Assembly (NCBI GenBank): GCA_963575645.1
Contig: OY754466.1
Location: 47,710,001-47,774,000 of the forward strand
DNA from: Xanthostigma xanthostigma
Lineage: Eukaryota; Arthropoda; Insecta; Raphidioptera; Raphidiidae
Reading direction: 5' to 3'
DNA: 64,000 nucleotides
The notes below the pieces were generated by a model, which was not told where the DNA came from, ran no database searches, and saw only the letters and a program-made list of their open reading frames with translations. Below, in pieces: positions 23,508-34,502 of this stretch (positions within the stretch are counted from its first letter, which is position 1; every line of letters starts with the position of its first letter). The position numbers and the translations under genes were made by a program.

Positions 23508-24040
23508 ACCAAGATCCCAGACCCGCCCGACCTACGTCATATCAGTACTACTAATATTTCATCAGTACATCTACAATATTTAGTTAAAAATGTATGCTAA
23601 TTTGTTAGCTTAAAAGCGGGGGCTTTTTAGAGATAACAGGTTCTAAAGGTACATAAAACACGTACTTACCTACGTATGCATGCATATGAGTGCGAGTGAT
23701 GATTTTTTTTGACAGCTTCATGAAATTAAGGTTTTTTATTTGTTTACACACATACACACAGAGTAGTCCATGAGTTTAAAAGAGAAAAACTCCATGAGAA
23801 CAAATAAACAACCTACATTTCATTAAGCTGTCAAACAAAAAAATCATCTAATGCTCTCACTCGCACTCATATGCATGCATAATACCATTGCGTACGTAGG
23901 TAAGCACGTGTTTTATGTACATTAAGAAGCTGTTATCTCTAAAGACTCCCTCTTTTAAGCTAGCAAGTTAAATATTGTACATTTACTGACAAAATCTTAG
24001 CAGTACTGAAATGACAAAGGTCTGGCGTGTCTGGGATCTT
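23508..24040. repeat. Fold-back element with about 220-bp diverged arms
   Basis: The left end AAGATCCCAGACCCGCC pairs with the right end GGCGTGTCTGGGATCTT. Inner parts of the arms include ACACGTACTTACCTACGTA, TATGCATGCATATGAGTG and GACAGCTT with their inverses. No coding sequence. A MITE or fold-back DNA transposon. Confidence 0.65.
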
Positions 24041-24637
24041 GTACTATAACTCTCCTTGACATTTTTAATTGTTTTTAGATATTTTAGCTATTTCGTTGCA
24101 TGGATAGAAATATTTATAACACATAATATAATTTTTATACAGTTATAAAATCGTAATAATACATATTATATAGAAAAAATCTGTTATTTCTTTCACTTTC
24201 GTCATCAAATATAACGTAATAATTGCAATAAAGTGTGATTTTTTGAATACATAATTGTTAAGTTTTATGAACGAGTTGAAAAAAAAACACATTTACTCAC
24301 AGTATGTTAGATTCGTCAATATTCTTTTGAACGTCGTCGATATACATAAACGCTTCTATCCCCTAAACCAGGAGTAGCGAACCTATGGCACGCGACAGAT
24401 TATTGTTGGCACGGCATTGATTGAGGTGCAAAATCTAAATAATTTTAAATATACTGCATTCCGAAAACATTTGACTGTCACCAAATAACAAATACGAAAA
24501 AGTTTCATGGCGTTCAATGTAATATCAAAATTAATATTTTTATCTATTTTTCTGGTTTCACGTCCATTATATTGATGTTTGTAAATGATAGCGGGACAGT
24601 GGACAGGTACAAAAAATCAAACACCTTATTTGGCTTT

Positions 24638-24676
24638 GTATGACGTTTCACTGGAGATCCCAGCTTCTTCAGATAC
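24638..24676 (-). ncRNA. Hammerhead-ribozyme-like motif, copy 3a
   Basis: The minus-strand mirror of copy 3b. Stem II reads GCTGG with CCAGT, so its closing pair becomes a G-U wobble. Both core boxes are intact. Confidence 0.5.
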
Positions 24677-24809
24677 TGAAATTATATTTTGAAAAAATGT
24701 TTAGTTTTACAAAAGTATTATTGTAAAACTGAAATTATATTTTGAACAAATGTTTAGTTTTACAATAGTATTATTGTAAAACTAAACATTTTTTCAAAAT
24801 ATAATTTCA

Positions 24810-24848
24810 GTATCTGAAGAAGCTGGGATCTCCAGCGAAACGTCATAC
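24810..24848 (+). ncRNA. Hammerhead-ribozyme-like motif, copy 3b (best preserved)
   Basis: Stem I is GTAT (24810-24813) with ATAC (24845-24848). The boxes are CTGAAGA (24814-24820) and GAAA (24837-24840). Stem II is GCTGG (24822-24826) with CCAGC (24832-24836). CGTC (24841-24844) supplies a minimal stem III and a GUC cleavage triplet. The only departure from a textbook core is the unpaired A at 24821. Confidence 0.6.
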
Positions 24849-25065
24849 AAAGCCAAATAAGGTGTTTGATTTTTTGTACCTGTCCACTGTCCCGCTATCA
24901 TTTACAAACATTTTTATCTATGTTTAATTCATGTTTTACAACCTAAATTGTTTGGTTGTTTGTCGGTATCCCGTATCGACAAGCAACCAAACAATTTAAG
25001 TTGTAAAAATATTAAAAAAAAAAATTGGCACGTAGATGTAGAAAGGTTTGCCATCCCTGGTCTAG

Positions 25066-25584
25066 ATAATATACCTTGTATAATCTCTGGGAATTTCAGA
25101 TCGTACGAAGGAATGTCTTAAAACATCAATAATGCTGTACCGAAAAAAATTGAATCCCTTTCATGAAAACCTCACTCAATCGATGTTTGTGGGACATCAA
25201 TGTTCAGGAAGCATCGATGTTTCTTCTGGGTGCAGAAGAGAGGGTGGAGTAAAATAATCTGTTTGTCTCACAAAATTAACTCTATCCTGATTGTATTTTA
25301 TGCTATGCAGACAATTTTAATTAATTACTATACAGAACACTGAAAAAGGTGATTGTCATAATAATAATGAAATGACCTCTGCATATATGGGAACCAATTA
25401 GCTATTATTTTTAACAAGACCCAATCCTTGTTAAAATAAAAATAGAACCGTCCCGCTGTGCATCGGTTGTATAAATTACTTTCTATATGTCTCCTTTCTT
25501 TTACTTTCTATCTTGTCGTCTTAAAAAATATGTCGAAAATTAACTTGCGACAAGTTCGATTTATGTCATCAATTATTTACTAGT
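25066..25584. other. No feature recognised
   Basis: AT-rich DNA without ORFs or repeat ends. Confidence 0.5.
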
Positions 25585-25587
25585 CTC

Positions 25588-25655
25588 TAGACCAGTGATG
25601 GCGAACCTTTTTTAAAAGTGGGTCATAAATTTTGACCCACTTTTAAAAAAGGTTT
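25588..25655. repeat. hAT-like end fragment with a short palindrome
   Basis: CAGTGATGGCGAACC is a hAT-type terminus. It runs into an inverted repeat, CTTTTTTAAAAGTGGGTC with GACCCACTTTTAAAAAAG. The other end was not seen. Confidence 0.5.
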
Positions 25656-25699
25656 TTTTAGTATCAGCTCGTGGGCCGCCAACTCAGTGGCGTTACTTG

Positions 25700-26140
25700 T
25701 AAAGGGAGAAGAGGTTAATACTGATGATTTTTCCAAAGTTCCGAAATATTTCGGTTTTCGTCAAAAATCGCATTTTTTTAAAGGGCTAGGTACCTATGCC
25801 TTGAAAAAATTGCAAAAATCGATTTCTTTAATATAGGTACTTTTGAAATTGAGAATGCTTACAGAAAAAATTACGCTGAATTCAATGAGCGTAAGCAAAC
25901 GTCTGTATCTCCTTTAGTTTCAAAACTACGGCCATTCGAAGGTTTTATATAATTTTCTGAAAACTATAAACGCAAATAACTTCTAGTCCAAAGGACATAC
26001 AGACGTTTGTTTGTGCTTATTGGATTCAGTGTGTTCTTTTCTATAAGCATGATGATTTTGCAAAAGTTCCGAAAGATTTCGATTTTCGCCAAAAATCGCA
26101 TTTTTTAAAGCAATATGCCTTGAAAAAATTGACAAACGAT
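25700..26140. repeat. Repeated and partly inverted block of unknown class
   Basis: A phrase of the form AAGTTCCGAAA.ATTTCG.TTTTCG.CAAAAATCGC occurs at about 25734-25780 and again at 26066-26110. Between them are inverse segments (CTGAATTCAATGAGCGTAAG and TGCTTATTGGATTCAG with ACGTCTGT copies). The arrangement suggests an old composite element. Confidence 0.45.
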
Positions 26141-27252
26141 CGGATATTCATTTTTATACCTTAGGGCTTAGATAAACCAAATATATTCCTTTAAATATGT
26201 ATTAAGTATGGAAAAAGTTTATTAAACATTTGAACTGCTTTTTAAACATTCTTAATTCTTAATAAGCTTGCTTTTTTTTATTTACAGAAAAAAATCAAAA
26301 ATACAATAAACATAATGAAAGTGTGTGCTTCGACTGCGAGGCCATTAGCACATAGAAAAACAAAAAAAAGAAGGTACAAATAAGTAGATAATATAATAAT
26401 AAGTAGGTATACGGTAAGTATATGTATAAAAATGATATTGTTATATTGGAAGTTGTATTATTTGAGGTAAGTATTGCTATTTATATTTTATTTTATAGAT
26501 CTGTTAATCTTAGGAAATCAAGTATTTTGTTTACTTTTTCATTTTTATTCAAAATTTCTTTCAGATCGGAGTCTAAAGCTGCAATTTAATAAGCTGTTGA
26601 ATGATTAGTAAGCAATTTATAATATTTATGTGCTTAATAAGTAGCAAGCCTTTAAACAAGTGTTCTAAGCATCAAGGTATCTGTTTTACAAAGTGCTTCA
26701 AGCATTTTAAGTGCTCGAAGCATTACTACAAGTACTAAGTCCACGCACAATATATAAGTAGGTTTTAGGCACGGATAATCCTGGCGACTTTTATCAAAGA
26801 AAAATCTTTGATATCTTTACTTAAAGATATGTATACTTGTTTTCTCTTTGCGTTTTATTGGCATTGTGATAATAAAGTTCACGCAATCCGGACATGACAG
26901 TATGATTAGTAATTAGTAAAAGATGAATTTATTCATCTATATAAGGCGCGATTTGCTCACATCCTCAACGGTTTACGAAAAATTGACCGATTTGTTAATG
27001 CAATGTTCCATATATCCGACATTTTTAAATATCTTACAATTACTTTCCGTATGGGTGTTTAATTCTCGGACATTTACACTTTTAAAAAATTAAATCCGTT
27101 TTTTTACTCGTAACAAAACAAAACATTGACTAATAAATTTTCAGTGGAACTGTTGTGTATCAACACTTAATAGATTTTATAGTTTTACAGAATTATATAA
27201 AAGGTTATGTTTAGTTTATGTTATCTAACTTATATAACTAGTTTTTGGTTTA
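26141..27252. other. No gene recognised
   Basis: AT-rich DNA with no convincing ORFs. Around 26640-26740 the phrase AAGTGCTT/AAGCATT recurs in a loose array. Confidence 0.45.
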
Positions 27253-27327
27253 GGCCTAGTTTATATGAGAGGCGTTCAACGCGCGTTGGCCCAACGCGCG
27301 TTGAACGCCTCTCATATAAACTAGGCC
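27253..27327. repeat. Perfect 75-bp palindrome (family P1)
   Basis: Two 37-bp arms, GGCCTAGTTTATATGAGAGG and onward to CGCGCGTTGG and its exact inverse, are separated by one base (27290). The family member at 13325-13463 has looser arms and a longer loop. This may be a minimal MITE that is essentially all terminal inverted repeat. Confidence 0.8.
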
Positions 27328-27469
27328 AATATAGATAAAACGTGTGAACATAAAAGGATGATTTTTGATTTAAATAAAATTGATATAAAATGACAAAGTT
27401 ATAATAATTATTAAATTAGTATACCTAAACTATAAAACAGGAACAAATATATTGTTATTTTTTATATAA

Positions 27470-27765
27470 AACATCTATTGGCACGCTTTGGCAGTAAAAC
27501 CGATTCGTATGCCATTACGGTCTATTATGACGTCATGCCCCGTCTACGCCATCGCTCTCGATTCCCTTCGTTGCTGCGTGTGCCTTTCCATCCGACTCTA
27601 GTATATTTGACGCGTTCACCGCTTGTATACACATTTTTTATTTTTTTTTTTGAATTTAATTTACACCATATTTCTTTATTGGTTTTTTTTAATTATAAAT
27701 TCTACTATCAACTTTGATGGTTCACAGGTGTCCCACGATGGTTTCCATTTTTTTTATAATTTCGC
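27470..27765 (+). repeat. M1 repeat copy
   Basis: Contains ACATCTATTGGCACGCTTTGG, CCATCGCTCTCGATTCCCTT, GCTGCGTGTGCCTTTCCATC and, after an AT-rich middle, TTCACAGGTGTCCCACGATGG. The blocks are in the same order as at 300-840. The 79-codon plus ORF here lies within the repeat and is not protein-like. Confidence 0.5.
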
Positions 27766-29709
27766 CTAATACAAAAACAGCAAAAATTTATTTTGCCAAA
27801 TTTGTCTCTCTAAAAATTAATTAAATATATCTTATACCAATACAGAAACATATATTTTTTTCATTAATATTTCGATATTAAAAAAACTTTAACCGAATTT
27901 GATTAGAAACTATTATTACTAATTATTTTTTGTTTTTTTAGCTCAATTCTTCTTTCAATAGAACTGTGAATGACCAAAAATTCGTTACAATGTGTTGGAA
28001 AATATGGAATGCAAAGTACAAGGCGTTAAAATAAAATTTTAGGAGCTAAAAATTTAGATTTTTTTATTGGTCGGGTTTATGTTTCGATATTAATACACAC
28101 AAGCTTCCGCGTGTATTAGTTAAAAAACGTCAATTTGGTGAAAAGTAATTTACCATAATATAATCTTAGCTATTGTTTTTTCTGCAGTTCTTTTTAACAG
28201 TGTACAGATTGTAGGAGTTCATAACAATGGTATTATATCGACTATACAGAGAATAATGCAACCTCAGGTATTGTATAGCAATCTTCCAACACGGCATTCT
28301 TGCAGGGCTGAGCGATATTTAAAATTTACCATCGGATGAACTAGTCATATCCTCTCAAAAAGCTTGTATTAAGAAAGTATCAAAATCGTTAAATTCTAGA
28401 AAAAATTATTTTTGCACGACCACCTATAAAATAGCAACTTTTCATGCCTGTATAGCGGTAGTGAAATGACTCATTTCGCACTTAAAGTAAAACAAAACAA
28501 AATGCGATTTTACAATAATAGCATTTCTATAGTAAATATATGAAAATTCAACGCAGCCTACAAAATTAGAAGTGAGCTTGCTCAAAAATTTGGAAAATTA
28601 TGTAAACATGATACACGACACACGGCTTATGGCAGTAGTGACTAGTGTTACAGTGTATATTGTAGTTTGTTAAACTTTGCTTAAAAAAGTTAATAATTAA
28701 AAAATCATTAACATGAACGTGATTCATAAAATAATTATCCCCCCCTATTCCTAGTTAGGACCAGTGCTTGACCCAGCAGAGCACCCATTTAAATTATTCA
28801 CGTGCCGCCACTGCTATCTGGAAAAAATAATTAGTGCTCCCAAATTTTAATACAGGTCTGTACGCTCCTGTATCGTTAAATAATTACAGCCCTAATTTCT
28901 AGGAATGTGACGAAACAAGAAACCGAATGATAATTAAGGCTAAATGCATATAGCTGTAAGTACAACAAACTAACTAACTGACTAACTAACAATACAGTCT
29001 AGTAAGCTGCTGTAGTAGCTCAGTATCTACTCAGATATCGTTCAAATAAACAATCGCCACGGTCATTAAGAAATTAAACCACTACATAATTTAAGAGTGT
29101 AGTGACAAAGTTTCAACAAAACTGGTTCAGCTGTTCTCAAACAGAGCTGAATGCTTGAATAAATTGAACATTTATGAAAGTACTCGATACTTTATGCACT
29201 TAGATTCGGTTTATGTTCTTAAGTGATGCTTTATTTTAAAACAGACAAAAATTCCCGTCTGACTGTTTGAGGAGATTACTAAAAATTGAGGTGCTGCTAT
29301 TTTTTTTACGTTCGAGCGACCACAGAAAGAAAGAAAAGTTGACGATGTCTAACGAAAAAATCTTATTCCAGCCTTTGACCTATTTAAACGTTTCATGGTT
29401 TTCCATATGCGAATTCTAGAAGCCATATGCGCCGTTCAACTGCAGATTGAAATTTGTGGATTATACAAGAGATTTTTTGACATTTTTTAAATCTGATAGC
29501 AACATTGAAATCTATTTGGCTTGTTTATGAAGCCAACGCCTACTTTGCCGTTTCTGTTGCTCAGTGGATTTAAACGACAACTAACCGAATAAAAACTATT
29601 GTATTTGTAAAATAGTATTTCTTTTTGTTTTATTTCACACATTATTGTGAAAAAGGGGCATTTCACTACCGCCATACAGCATGCAAGCAAGGAAAGCAAA
29701 TATTTCATA
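27766..29709. other. Mostly featureless, with a small repeat fragment
   Basis: AT-rich. Positions 28608-28650 match the repeat at 10840-10885. A CTAACTAACT run lies at about 28968-28992. No genes were recognised. Confidence 0.45.
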
Positions 29710-30402
29710 TAGCGGTCCCGCCCGGTTTCACCCGGGTGCAAAAGAACGAATGGGGAAGGGAGGGACATGAGTACGCACATTCATCTTAGTTTACCGAGAT
29801 GAATGTTGTGTCCAAATTTCATGATGATCGGATTGAAAAGTTTTTGAAAAAGCAGTATTTATACTTTTTTTAAGTAATGAATTTCTTTTAAATCAATTAT
29901 TATTACTGGAATTAATAAAATATAATAAATATTTAATTGTAGGAAAAATGTTTTTATATAGATACCTATAGTTGTAACAGTTTTCAAATGAGCTATTAAT
30001 TAGATTTATTTAGTTTTAATTAGTCGTAAATAAAATTAAAATGAATTTAAATGTAAGCTTTAGAATATTTTTATTTTTTTTTTATTTTCTACATTGCTTT
30101 CAATGTAGATAATAAAAAAAATAATAAAAATATATTCGCCCAACGTGGGGCTCTACCGATTGAGCCAGCCGGGCTTGTGAACGTACAACGCTAATATATG
30201 TATATTTAGTTAGGGCAAAGAAGCTTATTTTTGAGATACATTTTGCAACATTTTTCATTGATGCTCTGCTCCTATTGGTCGTAGCGTGATATTATATAGC
30301 CTATAGCCTTTCTCCATAAACCATAAATGAGCTATCCAACAAAATTTTTTTTTCAATTTGAAACAAACAAACAAACTCTTCAGCTTTATATATTAGTATA
30401 GA
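29710..30402 (-). mobile_element. Helitron-like element copy B
   Basis: On the minus strand it begins TCTATACTAATATATAAAGC and ends ACCGGGCGGGACCGCTA. The region before the 3' end contains CACCCGGGTG able to fold with CCGGGC, a Helitron-like terminal hairpin. The tRNA-Lys-like insert is present but truncated (about 30137-30180). Confidence 0.6.
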
Positions 30403-30409
30403 TAGTGCA

Positions 30410-30485
30410 CGGGTCGTGCAAAACTCGTGTGTGTTCTGCATAGCAAACTTTCTTGCGTTCAGAGGCTGTTGTGCACTCTGAAAAA
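30410..30485 (+). repeat. Fragment of the 10540-10900 repeat
   Basis: AAACTCGTGTGTGTTCTGC then CTTTCTTGCGTTCAG, matching 10573-10620. It lies directly next to Helitron-like copy B. Confidence 0.5.
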
Positions 30486-31225
30486 AACATTATTTTATTT
30501 TAAGTGATGCAGTACTTTTCAATGGACGTACTCTAGACAGTATGCCTATTATAAGTGACCCGTAAAGTTCCTGAGAGGATATTCTGCAATATTTGTACTT
30601 CGTAGAGTCTTCTATACATTATGCTGGGTACCCGTAGTGTTTAATGCAACAGTGAACGTGTTAAATGGACAACGTTTTTTCTTGCCAACTACCTTCTGTT
30701 ATTATTTACCAATATTTCCACAACAAACGTTCACACGAATTAACTAAACTAATTGTTATATCGATTGATACTTTCAGATTGTTCCGAGATTCAATAGATT
30801 ATGATGTTTGTGCTACCTCTGCCTCTGGTGGCGTAATTGCGAAGCACGTTGAATAAATCTTTTTATAATACTTGCCTTGGAAAGTGCATGATTACGAATT
30901 TGTCTTTGGAGACGCGCCTTTTCATGTAAACGACGCAAAATAAAAGTTGCGCATGCGCAAATCAAAAATAAAATGTTTTCAACCCTTGAGAAATACTTGA
31001 TCGCTAATAAGCGAAAGTGGTGCTATCTCACGAGATGATTGTAAACTATATCGTACACAATATCCGTTTATAGTATTTTTGTAAGTGTTTCATGTTGCTC
31101 TTTCACTGCATTTGTTAGAGAAATTATTAGGATTCGTGTTATTTGATCAAGCAAACGAAGCGAGGGTGGCAAACTTCATAATAATCGCAAACGTCAACTT
31201 TCCGGCCTAGTAACATAATGTACTA
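30486..31225. other. No gene recognised
   Basis: A 63-codon plus ORF at 30665-30856 has no recognisable motif. The rest is AT-rich with a slightly GC-richer patch near 30900-30960. Confidence 0.45.
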
Positions 31226-31337
31226 TTCAAATCTTTGATCAACGTCTGAATAGAACTCTTCAAATAAATAAAATTGTCGACCAATTTTTTTCAGACTATT
31301 GACACAAAAAAAAAATATATAAATCAATATTACAAAA

Positions 31338-31371
31338 GATGACGTTTCGATCCGGATTTGGATCTTTTCAG
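31338..31371 (-). ncRNA. Hammerhead-ribozyme-like motif, copy 4a
   Basis: The minus strand reads CTGAAAA, then GATCC ... GGATC, then GAAACGTC. Stem II has 5 bp. The first box has lost one base or G relative to CTGAAGA. Confidence 0.45.
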
Positions 31372-31453
31372 AAATAATTTAAAAAATAATAATTATATTA
31401 TAAAATAAGTAGATATAATATACTAATTAATTTTTATATTTTTTAGATTATTT

Positions 31454-31487
31454 TTTAAGAAGATCCAAATCCGGATCGAAACGTCAT
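31454..31487 (+). ncRNA. Hammerhead-ribozyme-like motif, copy 4b (decayed first box)
   Basis: AAGAA precedes GATCC ... GGATC and an intact GAAACGTC. The first box has decayed from CTGAAGA to TTAAGAA. It pairs with copy 4a across the fold-back. Confidence 0.4.
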
Positions 31488-31580
31488 CTTTTGTAATATT
31501 GATTTATAATTTTATTTTTGTGTCAATATAATATGTATAGTTTGAAAAAAAATGATCGACAATTTTATCAATTATTCAAT

Positions 31581-32409
31581 GATGCGGAGTAAATTTCTGA
31601 TTTATGCCATCTTTTGGAACAACAAAGAACTAAGATTTTTGAAGTCTAAATAGTACTTTACAGACTTCTGCTAACATATCAGCATTATCAAAAAAATTCT
31701 TAGTATCTTTCTATGGTGCGAAACACGATTTCAGAATTTTTTTATGCTAATGTTGAGGTAATTTTTAAGGTTGTACGCAAGTTCTTTTAATAATCTCATA
31801 ATGTTGCTAATTTATATTCTTTTTTTAAACACTATGTCCCAAAAGTAAATTTCGAAATATTAATATTTGTATGACAAAATTTTAATTACTGTATAAAACA
31901 TGCATTTTTTGTAAAAGAAATGTATACATAAATTACCAATGTAAGTATTTACATATGCATACATATTTTCAAGGTCTTTTCTTAACTATTTAATGCAAAT
32001 GTGTTGAAATAAAAATTGCCAAATCTGAATTGTTTAAAACAAAAAACTAAACGACATATCACCATTCTTTGTTAATCGTAGATGAATGAACTTTTTCGAT
32101 TCATTCTTAAAAAACACACCGAATGCTTTTGTATATAGTATTTAATAAGTAATACACCTAATTTTACTCGTGTGATCGTCACCCTCGCTTCGGCGGCAAA
32201 TTTCATACTCGTAGCAATCGCCAACTTTTCGCCTCTGTGACACAATTCTTTTAATTACTTCATATATTTTATAACCAGATTTACATTTTGGAAAAAAATT
32301 TAAATTGTTGAGGTTTGATAATCTCTACCTTTATAAAACGCAACGACCTTCAGTCTGTTTGCCTCGAGAGAACCGATTTTTATGTGGTTTTCCTTCTCAT
32401 GTAGGTACA
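31581..32409. other. No feature recognised
   Basis: AT-rich DNA, no ORF or repeat recognised. Confidence 0.5.
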
Positions 32410-32723
32410 TTGTCTGAGCAGGTTTTAGGTTATGTTTGATTAAAATTCGTTCCATAGCTCTTAAGTTATATGAATATTTGAATAATCGAAAAATGACTTG
32501 TTACACACCTTTGTCACTGTAAATAATAAATATCTAATTTGGTTTTCACGGTTGTATAAATAGTTTTAAAAGTTATATTGTCTGAGCAGGTTTTAGGTTA
32601 TGTTTGATTAAAATTCGTTCCATAGCATCGAAAAATGACTTGTTATACACCTTTGTCACTGTAAATAATAAATATCTAATTTGGTTTTTACGGTTGTATA
32701 AAATAATAGTTATAAAAGTTATA
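32410..32723 (+). repeat. Tandem duplication, unit about 150 to 170 bp
   Basis: The unit starting TTGTCTGAGCAGGTTTTAGG occurs at 32410 and again at about 32578, both running through GAAAAATGACTTGTTA and ACACCTTTGTCACTG to GGTTGTATAAA. The second unit has lost about 20 bp around CTTAAGTTATATG. The copies are nearly identical, so the duplication is recent. Confidence 0.8.
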
Positions 32724-33052
32724 AGTTATATATAGTGGTTTAGGGTGTATAGGTATATCATTTCAGACAATTACAAAATGGCCGCGGGTAATGCCAATTT
32801 AACAGTCAGAATATTATTATCAGTAGGTATACATGATTTACGCATGAAATAACTGAAATGCATTTTTTTGAAATATAAACTCTTAATGGTAGCTCTGTTG
32901 CCACGAACTTTCGCAAAATAAATATCAACTGTAAAAGGTCAGTAGTTGCAATTCGGTTATATCAATGCAAGATCTAAGTTGAATTAAAAAAAAGTCATTA
33001 TGTAATAACAGTTCTGTACTTATATTTTTAAAGGTTATTTGATATTGTCAAT
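32724..33052. other. No feature recognised
   Basis: AT-rich DNA without ORFs. Confidence 0.5.
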
Positions 33053-33190
33053 CGAGCGTTGTAGCTTAGTGGTGAGAGCACTGGACTCGCATTCGGTAGA
33101 AGCTGGGTTCGAATCCCGGCGGGGGCTGATGTGGCTGGGACTTTTCCCTAGCGTATACCCGAGAATATAGGCGTGGTCCTATACGTCATA
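33053..33190 (+). mobile_element. SINE head fragment (copy S5)
   Basis: A tRNA-Ala-like head with GGTGAGAGCACTGGACTCGC and the B box GGGTTCGAATCCC, followed by only the first part of the SINE body (GATGTGGCTGGGAC). It is truncated against Helitron-like copy C. Confidence 0.55.
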
Positions 33191-33198
33191 AACTTACT

Positions 33199-33930
33199 TA
33201 TACTAATATATAAAGCTGAAGAGTTTGTTTGTTTGTTTGGTTGAACGCGCTAATCTCAGAAACTACTGGTTCGAATTGAAAAAAAAAATGTTTTGTTGGA
33301 TAGCCCATTTATCGAGGAAGACTATAGGCTATATAATATCACGCTACGACCAATTGGAGCAGAACATCAATGAAAAATGTTGCAAGATGTATTCTCAAAA
33401 TTAGTCCGTCCGACAAATATTATCAGGTCAAATGCCTTAACTAAATATTGCAATATTAGCGCATCACGTTCACAAGCCCGGATAGCTCAGTCAGAAGAGC
33501 GTAAGACTCTTAATGCCAGGGTCTTGGGTTCAAGCCCCACGTCGGCGAATATATTTTTATTTTTTTTTATTTTCTACGTTGCTTTCTTCTAATTTTTTAA
33601 AATTTTATTACGACTAATTAAAATTAAATAAATCTAATTACTATAGCTCATTTAAAAACTGTTACAACTATATAGGTAGGTATACCTATATAAAAATAAT
33701 TTTCCTACAGTGTTTTCAATTAAATATTTATTATATTAAAAGAAATCTATTACTTAAAAAAAGTATAAATACTGCTTTTTAACGACAAAAACTTTTGAAC
33801 GCTAACTCCGATCATTATGAAGTTTGGACACAACATTCATCTCGGTAAACTAAGATGAATGTGCGTACTCATGTCCCTTACTTCCCCATTCGTTCTTTTG
33901 CACCCGGGTGAAACCGGGCGGGACCGCTAG
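33199..33930 (+). mobile_element. Helitron-like element copy C (longest)
   Basis: Runs from TATACTAATATATAAAGCTG to ACCGGGCGGGACCGCTAG followed by T. A GC-rich hairpin (CACCCGGGTG/CCGGGC) lies just before the CTAG end, as in Helitrons. The middle (about 33415-33785) is the insert with a tRNA-Lys-like segment. No helicase is encoded. Confidence 0.6.
33475..33548 (+). pseudogene. tRNA-Lys(CTT)-like pseudogene in Helitron-like copy C
   Basis: GCCCGGATAGCTCAGTCAGA, the anticodon loop CTCTTAA (CTT, lysine) and a T arm with GGGTTCAAGCCCC are present. The anticodon stem (TAAGA against TGCCA) does not pair, so function as a tRNA is unlikely. It is the closest of the embedded copies to a true tRNA-Lys. 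Confidence 0.6.
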
Positions 33931-34502
33931 TTTTATATATTGCTGGAATTCCATGTTTTGTGGTATTTTAACGATTTATTACAAAATTGTATTTCCAAAC
34001 AATTATTATTATAAAATGTGGTTTCCCAAACGAAGTTATTGATGTTAAGAAATAATGATTGTTATTTACTAACCGTTATTAGATATACATTAATTATAAC
34101 TGGAAATTAGGACTAAATGTTCATTAAATAACCATAATAAACATGTGAGAAATAATTTACTTTTCAATTTAATAAAAACAAATAAAATTACAATTTTCAG
34201 TAAATCATGTTTCGCGGGAATTTTATTAAAATTCAATTAAAATAACACACACCTTGCTTAATACTTCACATATCTTTATGTCAATGCCGCAAAATATTGT
34301 TTTTGCATCATCATTTAACTAGATATAATTTAAAATATTTACCGTAAAGAATTAGAATTCCGCAATAATATGTCAAGAGAAATTTTTTTAACGTAGGCAC
34401 CTGTAATTATTGTGATATAAATTGGTTTACAGTAAACAAGTGAGAATGTTGAATGCTAAATAAATAACAATAAGACAGAAGAAAACCAATTTTCACTGAA
34501 AT
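33931..34502. other. No feature recognised
   Basis: AT-rich DNA. Confidence 0.5.

Larger units (their letters stand above)
24576..24910. mobile_element. Penelope-like fold-back with a hammerhead-like motif in each arm
   Basis: The arms start TGTTTGTAAATGATAGCGGG and end in its inverse. They are nearly identical through TCAAACACCTTATTTGGC and the motif, up to a centre containing TTTTACAATAGTATTATTG. Each arm carries a motif copy: minus 24638-24676 and plus 24810-24848. No ORF is present. Confidence 0.65.
24371..25065. mobile_element. hAT-like element carrying nested hairpins
   Basis: The left end CCAGGAGTAGCGAACCTATG and the inverse right end CCAGGGATGGCAAACC match hAT-type termini. The interior holds the Penelope-like fold-back at 24576-24910 and a second hairpin at about 24938-25008 (TTGTTTGGTTG arms). 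No transposase and no clean 8-bp duplication were seen. Confidence 0.5.
31226..31580. mobile_element. Penelope-like fold-back, two opposed copies of one terminal unit
   Basis: The left half (31226-31376) is the inverse of the right half (31445-31580): ATCAATATTACAAAAGATGACG with its complement, and AAAATTGTCGACCA with GATCGACAATTTT. Each half carries a decayed hammerhead-like motif. The same unit occurs singly at 1400-1558. Confidence 0.65.

Noticed and set aside
33475..33548. Functional tRNA-Lys gene
   Set aside because: The anticodon stem does not pair and equivalent segments recur inside repeat copies.
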